Assembly: GCA_035538335.1 (NCBI GenBank)
Contig: DATLKN010000008.1
Span: forward strand, 62,001 to 126,000
Reading direction: 5' to 3'
Source: AP-15 sp035538335
GTDB taxonomy: Bacteria > Pseudomonadota > Alphaproteobacteria > ATCC43930 > CGMCC-115725
Length of the DNA: 64,000 bases
The position numbers and the translations under genes are program-made. Shown piece by piece: positions 17,616-25,983 of the stretch; the first letter of the stretch is position 1; every line of letters starts with the position of its first letter. The notes beneath the pieces are model-generated. The model saw nothing but the letters and a program-made list of their open reading frames with translations, searched no databases and was not told the origin of the DNA.

Positions 17616-18644
17616 ATGGCGCACATCGTGATGGCCGACGATGGCATCCCGTTTGACGGCAGGACGGCCGAAACGGGGCCGCTCGGCGGCGCCGAGACCG
17701 CCTTTGTCGCGCTCGCCGAAGCGTTGTCGGCGCGCGGCCACCAGGTCGAGGCGCGCAGCCGCTGTCGCGAGGCGCTCGTCCACAACGGGGTCTCCTGGGC
17801 GCCGATCGAGACCGGGGCGGGCGAGGTCTGCGATCTCTACATCGGCAACCGCGGGTACCGCGTGATCGGCTACCTGCCGCGCGCCGGCCGGCGGCTCTTC
17901 TGGTTGCACAACCCGGCGCGCTACCTGAAAAAGCCGCGCAACCTCCTGCGCCTCGCCTGGTGGCGGCCGACCCTCGTCGCGACCGGCCCCTACCATCTCT
18001 CGACCGTGCCGGGATGCCTGCCCTGCGGCGGCCGGATCGTCATCCCCTACGGCGTCTCGGATTTCTTCCGTAAAGCGGTCCCGCGCGAGCCGCCGCCGCC
18101 GCGCGCGATCTTCACCTCGAACCCATTGCGCGGGCTCGACTGGCTGCTCGATCTCTGGACTCGACGGATCGCGCCTGCGGTGCCGGGGGCCGAATTGCAC
18201 ATCTATGCAGGCCCCGCCGTATATGGCCCCGGCCGCGGCCGCAAGGCGGGGTCGATGGAGGCCGTCCTGGCGCGGGCGGAGGGGCTCGCCGCCGCCGGCG
18301 TCCGCCGTCACGCGCCGGTCGGCCATCGGGCGCTCGCCGCCGCCCTCGCCGGGGTGCGGGCGATGCTTTACCGCGGCGACCCGGGCGAGACCTTCTGCCT
18401 CGCGCTCGCCGAGGCGCAGGCGATGGGCGTGCCGGCCGTCGTCACCCGATCGGGTGCTGTCGCCGAGCGCGTGATCGACGGCGTGACGGGCTGCGTCGCG
18501 GTGGACGAGGATGCTTTTGTCGAGGCCGCCGTGGCGCTGCTTTCCGACGACGCGCTGTGGCGGCGCCGCCATCTGGCCGCGCTCGAACGCCAGCGCGGGC
18601 TCGCCTGGGACGAGGTCGCCGCCCGCTTCGAAGCCACCCTCTGA
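17616..18644 (+). CDS. Glycosyltransferase family 4-like
   Basis: A 342-residue GT-B-fold transferase. The acceptor half carries TGPLGGAETAFVALAEALSARGH (the usual GGxE opening), and the donor half has the GETFCLALAEAQAMGVPAV motif with the retaining GT4 E-x7-E pattern (E255-like glutamates in FCLALAEAQAMG). The reaction would add a sugar to a growing surface glycan; donor and acceptor are unknown. Its TGA overlaps the ATG of the asparagine-synthase homologue, which argues that the two proteins work in one pathway. Confidence 0.82.
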   Translation: MAHIVMADDGIPFDGRTAETGPLGGAETAFVALAEALSARGHQVEARSRCREALVHNGVSWAPIETGAGEVCDLYIGNRGYRVIGYLPRAGRRLFWLHNPARYLKKPRNLLRLAWWRPTLVATGPYHLSTVPGCLPCGGRIVIPYGVSDFFRKAVPREPPPPRAIFTSNPLRGLDWLLDLWTRRIAPAVPGAELHIYAGPAVYGPGRGRKAGSMEAVLARAEGLAAAGVRRHAPVGHRALAAALAGVRAMLYRGDPGETFCLALAEAQAMGVPAVVTRSGAVAERVIDGVTGCVAVDEDAFVEAAVALLSDDALWRRRHLAALERQRGLAWDEVAARFEATL

Positions 18645-20407
18645 TGGGCGGCATCGCCGGGCTGATGACCCGCGACGGCGCCCCGCCCGCTGCGACGCCG
18701 CTCTTGCATATGGCCGACGCGCTGCGCCACCGCGGCCCCGACGGCGACGGGCATTATCGCCTGGGCGATGTCGGCATGGTCTCGGTGCGCCTCGCGGTCG
18801 TCGATCTGGCGACCGGCGACCAGCCGCTTTACGAGCCGGGCGGCGCGGCGCTCGTCGCCGATGCGGAGATCTGCAATCACCTCGAGCTGCGCCGCGATTT
18901 GCCGGGCGTCGCCTTCTCGACAGGTTCTGATTGCGAGCCGCCGCTGCATCTCTATCGCCGGCAGGGGCTCGACTTCACCCGCGGGTTGCGCGGCATGTAC
19001 GCAATCGCGCTGCATGACCCCGCTTCCGGCAGCCTCGTGCTGGCACGCGACCCGTTCGGCATCAAGCCGCTCTATTACGCCGAGACGCCGTCGGGCTTCG
19101 CATTCGCGTCGCAGCCGCGGGCGCTCTTTGCCGCCGGACTCCTGAGCCCGGCGCTCGTCCGGGCGGCGCGCAACGAACTCGTCCAGATGCAGTTCACGAC
19201 CGGCCGGGCGACGATCTTCGCCGGCATCGACCGGCTCTTGCCCGGCGAAATGCTCGTCGTGCGCCGGGGCCGGATCGTCGAACGGCGGCGCTCCGAGCCG
19301 CTCGGCCGAAGCGGCCCCGAGCCGCTCGGCGAGGAGGAGGCGCTCGCCCGGCTCGACGTCGTCCTCGCGGACAGCGTGCGCCTGCACGGGCGCGCCGACG
19401 TGCCGTGCGGCTTGCTGCTCTCGGGCGGCATCGATTCGACGGCGCTGCTCGCGATGATGGCGCGCCTCGACGAGCGCCCGGTCGCGGCGCTGACGCTCGG
19501 CTTTGCCGAAGGCGGCGACGAGCGTGCGGCCGCCCGCGCGGCGGCGCATGGTTTCGCCGCCGAGCATGTCGAGATCCTCTTCGGAGAGCGCGATTTCTGG
19601 CGGGGGCTCGGCGAAATCGCCGGCCTCTTCGACGATCCCGCCGCCGATTACGCGGCATTGCCGATCTGGCGGCTCGCCGCCGCCGCGCGCGAGGCCGGGC
19701 TCAAGATCGTCCTCACCGGCGAGGGCGGCGACGAGCTGTTCGCCGGCTACGGCCGCTACCGCAGCGTCATGCGGCCATGGTGGGCGGGCGGCCGCGTGCC
19801 GCGCGCCCGCGGCGTGCTCGACGGACTCGGCGTGTTGCGGGGCGAGATCGCCGGCTGGCGCGACGGCATCGCCGCCGCCGAGGCGCGCAATGCCGGCGGC
19901 GGGCGCACTGCATTGCAGGCGGCGCAGGCCGTCGATTGCGCCGACTGGCTGCCGAACGACCTGCTGTTGAAGCTCGACCGCTGCCTTTCAGCCTTCGGCT
20001 GCGAGGGCCGGACGCCGTTTCTCGATCCGGCCGTGGCGCGGCTCGCCTTTGCGCTGCCGGACGGCCTCAAGGTGCATCGCGGGATCGGCAAATGGCTGCT
20101 GCGCCGCTGGCTCGCCGACAGGCTGCCGGCGATGCAGCCGCTCGCGAGAAGGCGCGGACCGACAGTGCCGGCGGCGCGCTGGATCGCGCGCCGCGCCAAG
20201 CAGATCGCGCCCTTCGTCGCGGGCTCGCCGGCGATCGCCGAATTCTGCGAGCCGGCGGCGGTCGCGAGCCTCTTCGCCGCCGCCGATCAGCGCCGCGCCG
20301 GCCGCGCCGCATGGACGCTGCTATTTTACGCGCTCTGGCACCGCCGCCACATCGAAGGCGAGAGCATGCCGCCCGACCCGCTGCTCGCCCTCGCCGAGAC
20401 GGCCTGA
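18644..20407 (+). CDS. Asparagine synthase-like amidotransferase lacking the glutaminase Cys2
   Basis: A 587-residue AsnB-family protein. The C-terminal synthetase domain looks intact: PP-loop SGGIDSTAL and TGEGGDELFAGYGRY. The N-terminal Ntn-glutaminase domain keeps the overall shape (ALRHRGPDGDGHY, RLAVVDLATGDQPL, STGSDCEPPL) but starts MGGIAG where active enzymes have MCGIAG, so the nucleophile Cys2 is glycine. The NGE glutamine-binding motif reads DAE (VADAEICNH). I infer that it cannot use glutamine and either takes free ammonia, relies on another glutaminase, or has a new role. Its place behind three glycosyltransferases suggests amidation of a sugar acid or other glycan acid rather than asparagine synthesis. 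Confidence 0.85.
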   Translation: MGGIAGLMTRDGAPPAATPLLHMADALRHRGPDGDGHYRLGDVGMVSVRLAVVDLATGDQPLYEPGGAALVADAEICNHLELRRDLPGVAFSTGSDCEPPLHLYRRQGLDFTRGLRGMYAIALHDPASGSLVLARDPFGIKPLYYAETPSGFAFASQPRALFAAGLLSPALVRAARNELVQMQFTTGRATIFAGIDRLLPGEMLVVRRGRIVERRRSEPLGRSGPEPLGEEEALARLDVVLADSVRLHGRADVPCGLLLSGGIDSTALLAMMARLDERPVAALTLGFAEGGDERAAARAAAHGFAAEHVEILFGERDFWRGLGEIAGLFDDPAADYAALPIWRLAAAAREAGLKIVLTGEGGDELFAGYGRYRSVMRPWWAGGRVPRARGVLDGLGVLRGEIAGWRDGIAAAEARNAGGGRTALQAAQAVDCADWLPNDLLLKLDRCLSAFGCEGRTPFLDPAVARLAFALPDGLKVHRGIGKWLLRRWLADRLPAMQPLARRRGPTVPAARWIARRAKQIAPFVAGSPAIAEFCEPAAVASLFAAADQRRAGRAAWTLLFYALWHRRHIEGESMPPDPLLALAETA

Positions 20408-20419
20408 GGAACGGCGATA

Positions 20420-20448
20420 TTGACGCGACGGCGCGTCCGCCCTAGCTT
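20420..20448 (+). promoter_or_regulatory. Candidate sigma-70 promoter for the RNA upstream of argC
   Basis: TTGACG at 20420-20425 and TAGCTT at 20443-20448 are 17 bases apart. Transcription would begin near 20455, just before the structured region. The -35 box is strong, the -10 box moderate. Confidence 0.5.
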
Positions 20449-20454
20449 CGCGTC

Positions 20455-20622
20455 ATGGTTTCGATCGCCCTCTTCCCGCTTCTGCGACGTCGCCGCTCAA
20501 GCGGCGGGGCTCTGGCGCTTTGCGCGAAGAGGACTGCCGGTCGCTCGAGGCCACCCCGGCCGCGCTGACCGGCATCCGGTTCGAGGAAGACCAACCCCGC
20601 CGCTCGTCGCGGCGGGGTTTTT
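20455..20622 (+). ncRNA. Candidate structured RNA (sRNA or leader) upstream of argC
   Basis: About 168 bases with three nested inverted repeats and no convincing reading frame. Hairpin 1: CCTCTTC (20469-20475) pairs with GAAGAGG (20526-20532) and encloses CGCCGC-TCAA-GCGGCG (20491-20506). Hairpin 2: GCCGGTC (20536-20542) pairs with GACCGGC (20567-20573) and encloses a GGCC/GGCC stem. Hairpin 3 is a rho-independent terminator. With the promoter in front this looks like a free small RNA ending 19 bases before argC, or an attenuator-type leader of argC. I do not recognise a known RNA family. The 5' end is approximate. Confidence 0.5.
20593..20622 (+). terminator. Rho-independent terminator upstream of argC
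   Basis: An 11-bp perfect stem AACCCCGCCGC / GCGGCGGGGTT with a TCGTC loop, followed by a run of five T. It lies 19 bases before the argC start codon, so it either ends an upstream small RNA or controls read-through into argC. Confidence 0.88.
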
Positions 20623-20641
20623 GGTATTTGCGGAGGGTCGT

Positions 20642-21583
20642 ATGGCGAGCAACAAGCCGAGCATCTTCATCGACGGCGAAGCAGGGACGACCGGCCTCGG
20701 CATCCGCGGGCGGCTCGAGCGCCGCCCCGAGATCGCGGTCAAGAGCATCGCGCCCGAGCATCGCAAGGATCCATCGGCGAGGCGCGACATCATGGCCGAG
20801 GTCGATCTCGTGGTCCTCTGCCTGCCCGATGCGGCGGCAAAAGAATCGGCGGCGCTCGCCGCGGGCCTCGGCGCCGATGCCCCGAAGCTGCTCGACGCGA
20901 GCACGGCGCACCGGGTCGATCGCGAGTGGGTGTACGGCTTCCCCGAGATGCTGCCCGGGCAGGCGTCGCGCATCGCCGCGGCGCCGCGGGTCGCAAACCC
21001 CGGCTGCTACCCGACGGGCGCGATCGCGCTTCTCCGCCCGCTCGTCGAGGCCGGGCTCATGCCCGCCGACTATCCGGTCGCGATCAACGCCGTCAGCGGC
21101 TATTCGGGCGGCGGCCGGTCGCTGATCGAGGCGCACGGCCGCGACGCCGGCCCGGCCTTCGAGCTCTACGCGCTCGGCCTCGAACACAAGCACGTGCCGG
21201 AGATCGAGCTTTACGGCGGGCTCAAGCGGCGGCCGATCTTCGTGCCTTCGGTCGGGCATTTCCGGCAGGGCATGCTGGTGTCGATCCCGCTGCATCTCGA
21301 GACGCTGCCAGGCGCCCCGAGCGGGGCCGACCTCCTCGGCGTCCTCGCCGACCACTATCGCGGCGCGGAGTACGTCGCGGTCGCCGCGGGCGAAGAAAAG
21401 CTCGAACCCGAGGCGCTCAACGATACGAACCGGCTGGAGCTTTACGCCTATGTCAACGAGGCGCGCCGCCAGGCCGTGCTCGTCGCCCGGCTCGACAATC
21501 TCGGCAAGGGCGCCTCGGGCGCGGCGGTGCAGAATATCGAGCTGATGCTTGGGCTCGACGCATCGCACCGGGATCGAGCATAG
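20642..21583 (+). CDS. argC: N-acetyl-gamma-glutamyl-phosphate reductase
   Basis: A 313-residue type 2 ArgC, which reduces N-acetylglutamyl phosphate to the semialdehyde in arginine synthesis. FIDGEAGTTGLGIRGRLE opens the NAD(P) fold and VANPGCYPTGAIAL holds the catalytic cysteine C122. The length and the short N-terminus (no extended GxxG loop of type 1) mark the shorter subfamily. A GGAGG ribosome-binding site precedes the ATG. The terminator hairpin immediately upstream may regulate it. Confidence 0.93.
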   Translation: MASNKPSIFIDGEAGTTGLGIRGRLERRPEIAVKSIAPEHRKDPSARRDIMAEVDLVVLCLPDAAAKESAALAAGLGADAPKLLDASTAHRVDREWVYGFPEMLPGQASRIAAAPRVANPGCYPTGAIALLRPLVEAGLMPADYPVAINAVSGYSGGGRSLIEAHGRDAGPAFELYALGLEHKHVPEIELYGGLKRRPIFVPSVGHFRQGMLVSIPLHLETLPGAPSGADLLGVLADHYRGAEYVAVAAGEEKLEPEALNDTNRLELYAYVNEARRQAVLVARLDNLGKGASGAAVQNIELMLGLDASHRDRA

Positions 21584-21591
21584 GTTGATAC

Positions 21592-21635
21592 GATTTGAAA
21601 TCGTCTTGGCCGGGCTTAGCCCGGCGATCCACGGT
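21592..21635. repeat. Palindromic repeat (GCCGGGC/GCCCGGC) next to the IS66 remnant
   Basis: It contains the perfect hairpin GCCGGGC-TTA-GCCCGGC at 21609-21625 and flanks of the form seen in other alphaproteobacterial intergenic repeats (CGTCTTGG before, GATCCACGG after). Confidence 0.6.
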
Positions 21636-21786
21636 CTGATGATCGGCACGGCGAAACTCAACAAGCTCGATCCGCAGGCTTGCCTCGCCGACGTCCTGCG
21701 CCGGATCAACGATCACCCAGCCTCGCGGCTCGACGAGTTTGCTCCCCTGGAATTGGAAAGGCCGGTCTGCCAGATTGGTTGCATAA
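21636..21786 (+). mobile_element. IS66-family transposase, C-terminal remnant
   Basis: About 50 codons read MIGTAKLNKLDPQACLADV, then LRRINDHPASRLDEF, and after a one-base shift LLPWNWKGRSARLVA followed by TAA. This is the conserved C-terminal tail of IS66 TnpC (the ...RIDELLPWNW end). Nothing of the rest of the element, no other IS66 genes and no inverted repeats are visible, so it is a dead fragment. Confidence 0.8.
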
Positions 21787-21809
21787 GCGCTGCCTACGAG
21801 GAGGCGACC

Positions 21810-22301
21810 ATGACAAGAGGATCGAAGGTATTCAGGCCAGCCGATGTATCGGAGAGCAACGCATCCAGCTATCCCGAGCCATTCCGGGAGGGACAGCGAA
21901 AGCGCTATACTCGGCGCCTTGGTGATCATGCGGGGCTCAAGAATTACGGCGTCAATCTTGTTCGGGTTTTGCCCGATGGTCAGTCGTCGGCGCGACACAC
22001 GCATTCCAAGCAGGACGAGTTCGTTTACGTGCTTGAAGGCGAACTCGTGCTTGTGACCGACGTGGGTCGCGAAACCGTTGGGCCGGGCACCTGCATCGGC
22101 TTTCCAGCTGGAACGGGCGACGGCCATCATTTCCTGAATCTCACGCAGACAGATGCCATCTTCCTCGTGATCGGCGACCGGACGGGAGGCGATGAGGTGA
22201 CGTATCCGGACATCGATCTAGAGTTGAAAGCGGGCCCCGATGGCGTGAGAGGCTTCCACCGGAAAGACGGTACGCCGTATCCGCGCGCAGCCCGGGATTG
22301 A
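21810..22301 (+). CDS. Cupin-domain protein
   Basis: A 163-residue single-cupin protein. Motif 1 is RHTHSKQDEFVYVLEGELVL, giving metal ligands H63, H65 and E70; motif 2 follows around GDGHHFLNLT. A strong ribosome-binding site (GAGGAGG, 7 bases before the ATG) fixes the start. Close relatives are cupins with a C-terminal YPDIDLE-type tail and no defined substrate. The lower GC content and the IS66 fragment directly upstream suggest that it arrived by transfer. Confidence 0.8.
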   Translation: MTRGSKVFRPADVSESNASSYPEPFREGQRKRYTRRLGDHAGLKNYGVNLVRVLPDGQSSARHTHSKQDEFVYVLEGELVLVTDVGRETVGPGTCIGFPAGTGDGHHFLNLTQTDAIFLVIGDRTGGDEVTYPDIDLELKAGPDGVRGFHRKDGTPYPRAARD

Positions 22302-22421
22302 AGCCTTCCTAGCGGCTCGGGCAAAAGTTCAAGAAATGTGCGGCCGCGGTTCATGACCGTCTTTAGCCCGCGGTCTTCGGCGGATGGTTACATCAATATC
22401 GGGGCTCGGCGGCGGCGGTGG

Positions 22422-22490
22422 CCCCTCACCCCGACCCTCTCCCCGCGAGCGGGGAGAGGAAGGGACCCGCGCAGCGGGAGGGTGAGAGGG
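22422..22490. repeat. Palindromic repeat (CCCCTCACCCCGACCCTCTC family)
   Basis: An imperfect inverted repeat of the same family as 14649-14700, with inner arms CTCTCCCCGC/GCGGGGAGAG. It lies between the convergent cupin and pyrC genes. No gene is evident in the rest of this 272-base gap. Confidence 0.8.
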
Positions 22491-22573
22491 CATAGGCGAC
22501 GAATTTCGGGCCGATTTGGCGGATAAGTTTTCGGTCCTCGGCTGCTCCGCGCTTTTTGCGATTGGCGGACGTG

Positions 22574-23653
22574 CTACCCGACGCGCCAGCCTAGGGTCTC
22601 GCCGCCGCGAAAGACCGAGACAGCCTCGGCGCCGTCGCCGATCTGCGCCGGCACGCGATAGGGCTCGCGGCGCAATGTCACCCGCGCCTCGTTCACGGGC
22701 AGCCGGTAGAAGGCGGGGCCGAAGAGCGACGCAAAGCCTTCGAGCCGGTCGAGCGCGCCTTCCTCGTCGAAGACTTGCGCATAGAGTTCCAGGGCGCAGG
22801 CGGCGGTAAAGATGCCGGCGCAGCCGCAGGCCGCCTCCTTGGTCGGCACCGCATGCGGCGCGCTGTCGGTGCCGAGAAAGAAATGCGGGCTTCCCGAAAC
22901 GGCGGCGCGCCGCAACGCAAGGCGGTGCCGCTCGCGCTTCGCGATCGGCAAGCAATAGAGATGCGGCCGGATGCCGCCGGCGAAGATCGCATTGCGGTTG
23001 ATCATCAGATGATGCGCGGTGATCGTCGCCGCGAGGTTAGGCCCGCCTTCCTCGACGTACTGCACCGCTTCTTCGGTCGTGATGTGTTCGACCACGACGC
23101 GCAATTCCGGCAGCCGCCGGCGTAGCGGGTCGAGCACGCGCTCGATGAAGACCGCCTCGCGGTCGAAGACATCGACCTCCGGCTCGGCGACCTCGCCATG
23201 CACGAGCAGCGGCATGCCGATCGCTGCCATGCGTTCGAAGACCGGCATCACGCGCTGGTAATCGGTGACGCCGAAGGCGGAGTTGGTCGTCGCCCGGGCC
23301 GGGTAGAGCTTGACCGCGGCGAAGACGCCCCCCTCGTAGCCGCCCGCGACTTCGGCCGGATCGCTGGCGTCGGTCAGATAGCAGCTCATCAGCGGCGTGA
23401 AACCCCCTCCCTGACCCTCCCCCGCCCGCAGGGGAGGGAAGGGTGGGGGCGGCAGGGCGGCGCGGATGCGCTCGCGATAGGCGCGCGCCGCCGCGATCGT
23501 CGTCACCGGCGGCACCAGATTCGGCATGACGATCGCGCGCGCGAATTGCTTCGCCGTGTAAGGCAGGACGAGCGCCAGCATCGCGCCGTCGCGCAGATGC
23601 ACGTGCCAATCGTCCGGCCGGCGCAACGTGACCGCCGCCGCCATGTGCGTCAT
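22574..23653 (-). CDS. pyrC: Dihydroorotase (with repeat-derived insert)
   Basis: A 359-residue type II dihydroorotase closing carbamoyl-aspartate to dihydroorotate in pyrimidine synthesis. The metal motif DDWHVHLRDG gives H17 and H19; K115 in AAVKLYPA is the carbamylated lysine; the VVVEHITT and AHHLMINRN segments supply the other histidines, and FFLGTDSAPH the catalytic aspartate. Residues about 68-84 (PPPPFPPLRAGEGQGGG) replace a short loop of the E. coli enzyme and are encoded by a palindromic repeat at 23403-23450. The insert is in frame and lies before FTPLM, on a surface loop by analogy, so the enzyme may still work. Confidence 0.93.
   Translation of the reverse strand: MTHMAAAVTLRRPDDWHVHLRDGAMLALVLPYTAKQFARAIVMPNLVPPVTTIAAARAYRERIRAALPPPPFPPLRAGEGQGGGFTPLMSCYLTDASDPAEVAGGYEGGVFAAVKLYPARATTNSAFGVTDYQRVMPVFERMAAIGMPLLVHGEVAEPEVDVFDREAVFIERVLDPLRRRLPELRVVVEHITTEEAVQYVEEGGPNLAATITAHHLMINRNAIFAGGIRPHLYCLPIAKRERHRLALRRAAVSGSPHFFLGTDSAPHAVPTKEAACGCAGIFTAACALELYAQVFDEEGALDRLEGFASLFGPAFYRLPVNEARVTLRREPYRVPAQIGDGAEAVSVFRGGETLGWRVG
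23403..23450. repeat. Palindromic repeat inserted in frame in pyrC
   Basis: A C-rich arm and a G-rich arm (CCCTCCCTGACCCTCCCCC, then AGGGGAGGGAAGGGTGGGG) of the same family as the repeat at 62226-62278. Removing it would join the flanking dihydroorotase sequence in frame. Confidence 0.85.
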
Positions 23654-23743
23654 TCCGCTTTCCCCGGTGCGATCCCATTTCTAGGATAGAGCGGTGCCGG
23701 CGCGCATGCTACGCCGCCGCGGCCCTAATTCCGGAGGACAGGA

Positions 23744-24913
23744 ATGACCGAGTGCATCGTCGGCTGGGCGCACAGCAAATTCGGCCGCCACGAGGGGCGC
23801 GACCTCGAATCGCTGATCATCGAGGTGACGCAAGCCGCGCTCGCCGACGCCGGCGTCACGGCGTCGGACATCGATGCCGTCTTTCTCGGCACGATGAACG
23901 GCGGCTTCGTGCGCCAGGAATTTCCTGCTTCGCTCGTTTTCCAGGCCGACCCGGGCTTCCGCTTCAAGCCGGCGACACGGGTCGAGGACGCTTGCGCGAC
24001 CGGCTCCGCCGCGATCCATATGGGCGCGAACGCGATCGCCGCCGGCCGCGCCAGGCTCGTCCTCGTCGTCGGCGTCGAGAAGATGACCGAGGTGTCAGGA
24101 GCGCAAGTCGGCGACATTCTCCTCGGCGCCAGCTACCGCAAGGAGGAGGATGCGACCCCGGGCGGCTTCGCCGGCATCTTCGGGCGCATCGCGGAGAGCT
24201 ATTTCCAGCGCTATGGCGACCAGTCGGACGCGCTCGCCCGCATCGCCGCGAAGAACCACAAGAACGGCGCCGCCAACCCGTTGGCGCAAATGCAGAAGGA
24301 TCTGGGCTACGAATTCTGCCGCGCCGTCTCGGACAAGAACCCGATCGTCGCCGGCCCCTTGAAGCGCACCGATTGCTCGCTTGTCTCCGACGGCGCCGCC
24401 GCAGTCGTGCTCGCCGACACCGGGACCGCGCTCGCGATGAAGAAAGCGGTGGCGTTCCGCGCCCGCGAGCAGGTCAACGATTTCCTGCCGATGAGCCGGC
24501 GCAACATCGTCGCTTTCGAGGGGCCGGAACTCGCCTGGAAACGGGCGCTCGCTTCGGCTCGGCTCGGGCTCGACGACCTCGATCTCGTCGAGACGCACGA
24601 CTGCTTCACGATCGCCGAGCTGATCGAATGCGAGGCGATGGGGCTGGCGCCGAAAGGGCAGGGCGCGCGCGCCATCCTCGAAGGCTGGACCGAAAAGGAC
24701 GGCAAACTGCCGGTCAATCCCTCCGGTGGCCTCAAATCGAAAGGGCATCCGATCGGCGCCACCGGCGTCTCGATGCACGTGCTGGCGGCGATGCAGCTGA
24801 CCGGCACGGCGGGCGGCATCCAGGTGCCGGGCGCCAAGCTCGCCGGCGTCTTCAACATGGGCGGCGCGGCGGTCGCCAATTTCGTCAGCCTCCTCGAGCC
24901 GCTGCGCGCCTGA
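23744..24913 (+). CDS. Thiolase family protein (acetyl-CoA acetyltransferase-like)
   Basis: A 389-residue thiolase. The nucleophile is C84 in EDACATGSAAI, the second catalytic block reads ETHDCFTIAE and the C-terminal one KGHPIGATG. The HDCF version and the overall layout resemble the SCP-x/acetyl-CoA acetyltransferase subgroup, used in lipid side-chain or branched substrates, rather than PhaA-type enzymes. A GGAGGACAGGA ribosome-binding site lies just before the ATG. The oxidoreductase gene starts three bases after its stop, so the two form an operon. Confidence 0.87.
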   Translation: MTECIVGWAHSKFGRHEGRDLESLIIEVTQAALADAGVTASDIDAVFLGTMNGGFVRQEFPASLVFQADPGFRFKPATRVEDACATGSAAIHMGANAIAAGRARLVLVVGVEKMTEVSGAQVGDILLGASYRKEEDATPGGFAGIFGRIAESYFQRYGDQSDALARIAAKNHKNGAANPLAQMQKDLGYEFCRAVSDKNPIVAGPLKRTDCSLVSDGAAAVVLADTGTALAMKKAVAFRAREQVNDFLPMSRRNIVAFEGPELAWKRALASARLGLDDLDLVETHDCFTIAELIECEAMGLAPKGQGARAILEGWTEKDGKLPVNPSGGLKSKGHPIGATGVSMHVLAAMQLTGTAGGIQVPGAKLAGVFNMGGAAVANFVSLLEPLRA

Positions 24914-24916
24914 GCC

Positions 24917-25906
24917 ATGCCGTTCCGCGCGCTGGTTCTGCACGAGGAAGCCGGCAAGGTCGTTCCGCGCATCGAGGAATTGGACGACAGCCGGCTGCCG
25001 CCGGGCGATGTCACGGTGCGGGTCGAGCGCTCGACGCTCAACTACAAGGACGGCATGATTCTGCAAGGGATCGGCCGGCTGGTGCGCAAATACCCGCATG
25101 TCCCCGGCATCGATTTCGCCGGCACCGTCGAGCATTCCGAGAGTCCGCTGTTTCGCCCGGGCGATCCGGTGCTGCTGACCGGCTGGCGGGTCGGCGAAGT
25201 GCATTGGGGCGGTTTTGCCGAGAAGGCGCGGGTCAAGGCCGCGTGGCTGGTGCGCCGGCCGCAGGAGTTGAGCGCCGAAGCAGCGATGGCGATCGGCACC
25301 GCCGGCTTCACCGCGATGTTGGCGGTCATCGCCCTCGAACGGCACGGGCTCGCCGCGGGCGCGGGCGATGTCCTCGTCACCGGCGCGGCGGGCGGCGTCG
25401 GCAGCGTCGCCATCGCGATTCTGTCCGCCCTCGGCCACCGTGTCGTCGCCTCGACCGGCCGCATTGCCGAGCGCGAATATCTCGAAGCCTTGGGCGCCGC
25501 CGAGATTATCGACCGCGCGAGCCTTTCCTCGCCGCCGGCACGGCCGCTCGACAGCGAGCGCTGGGCCGGCGCCATCGACGCGGTCGGCGGCACGACCTTG
25601 GCGACGATTCTGACGCAGCTCAATTACCGCGCCAGCGTCGCCGCCTGCGGGCTCGCCGGCGGCAGCGATTTGCCGGCGAGCGTCATCCCGTTCCTGCTGC
25701 GCGGCGTCAATCTGCTCGGCATCGATTCGGTCATGTGCCCGCTCAAGGAGCGTGCCGAGGCATGGGAGCGTCTCGCCCGCGACGTGCTGCAAGGGCATCT
25801 CGCCCGCATCACGACAACTGTGCCGCTGACACAACTGCCGGCGCTCGCGCCGCGCATTCTGCAGGGCGGGGTGCGCGGCCGCATTGTCGTCGATCCGGGA
25901 GGTTGA
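24917..25906 (+). CDS. MDR oxidoreductase, acrylyl-CoA reductase/YhdH-like
   Basis: A 329-residue zinc-free medium-chain dehydrogenase. The substrate domain has STLNYKDGMILQGIGRLVRKYPHVPGIDFAGTV (split here: STLNYKDGM and PHVPGIDFAG), the signature of the AcuI/YhdH group, and the cofactor domain has VTGAAGGVGSVAIAILS, an NADPH-type Rossmann loop. AcuI reduces acrylyl-CoA to propionyl-CoA. It is in one unit with the thiolase, which suggests acyl-CoA metabolism; the true substrate is not proven. Confidence 0.82.
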   Translation: MPFRALVLHEEAGKVVPRIEELDDSRLPPGDVTVRVERSTLNYKDGMILQGIGRLVRKYPHVPGIDFAGTVEHSESPLFRPGDPVLLTGWRVGEVHWGGFAEKARVKAAWLVRRPQELSAEAAMAIGTAGFTAMLAVIALERHGLAAGAGDVLVTGAAGGVGSVAIAILSALGHRVVASTGRIAEREYLEALGAAEIIDRASLSSPPARPLDSERWAGAIDAVGGTTLATILTQLNYRASVAACGLAGGSDLPASVIPFLLRGVNLLGIDSVMCPLKERAEAWERLARDVLQGHLARITTTVPLTQLPALAPRILQGGVRGRIVVDPGG

Positions 25907-25983
25907 GAGCCGGAATTTGTCGCCGCGCGCCATCGTTAGAAGGACGAACGAGCATCGCTCGGGAAGCCTTGAGAGTAGCGGCG

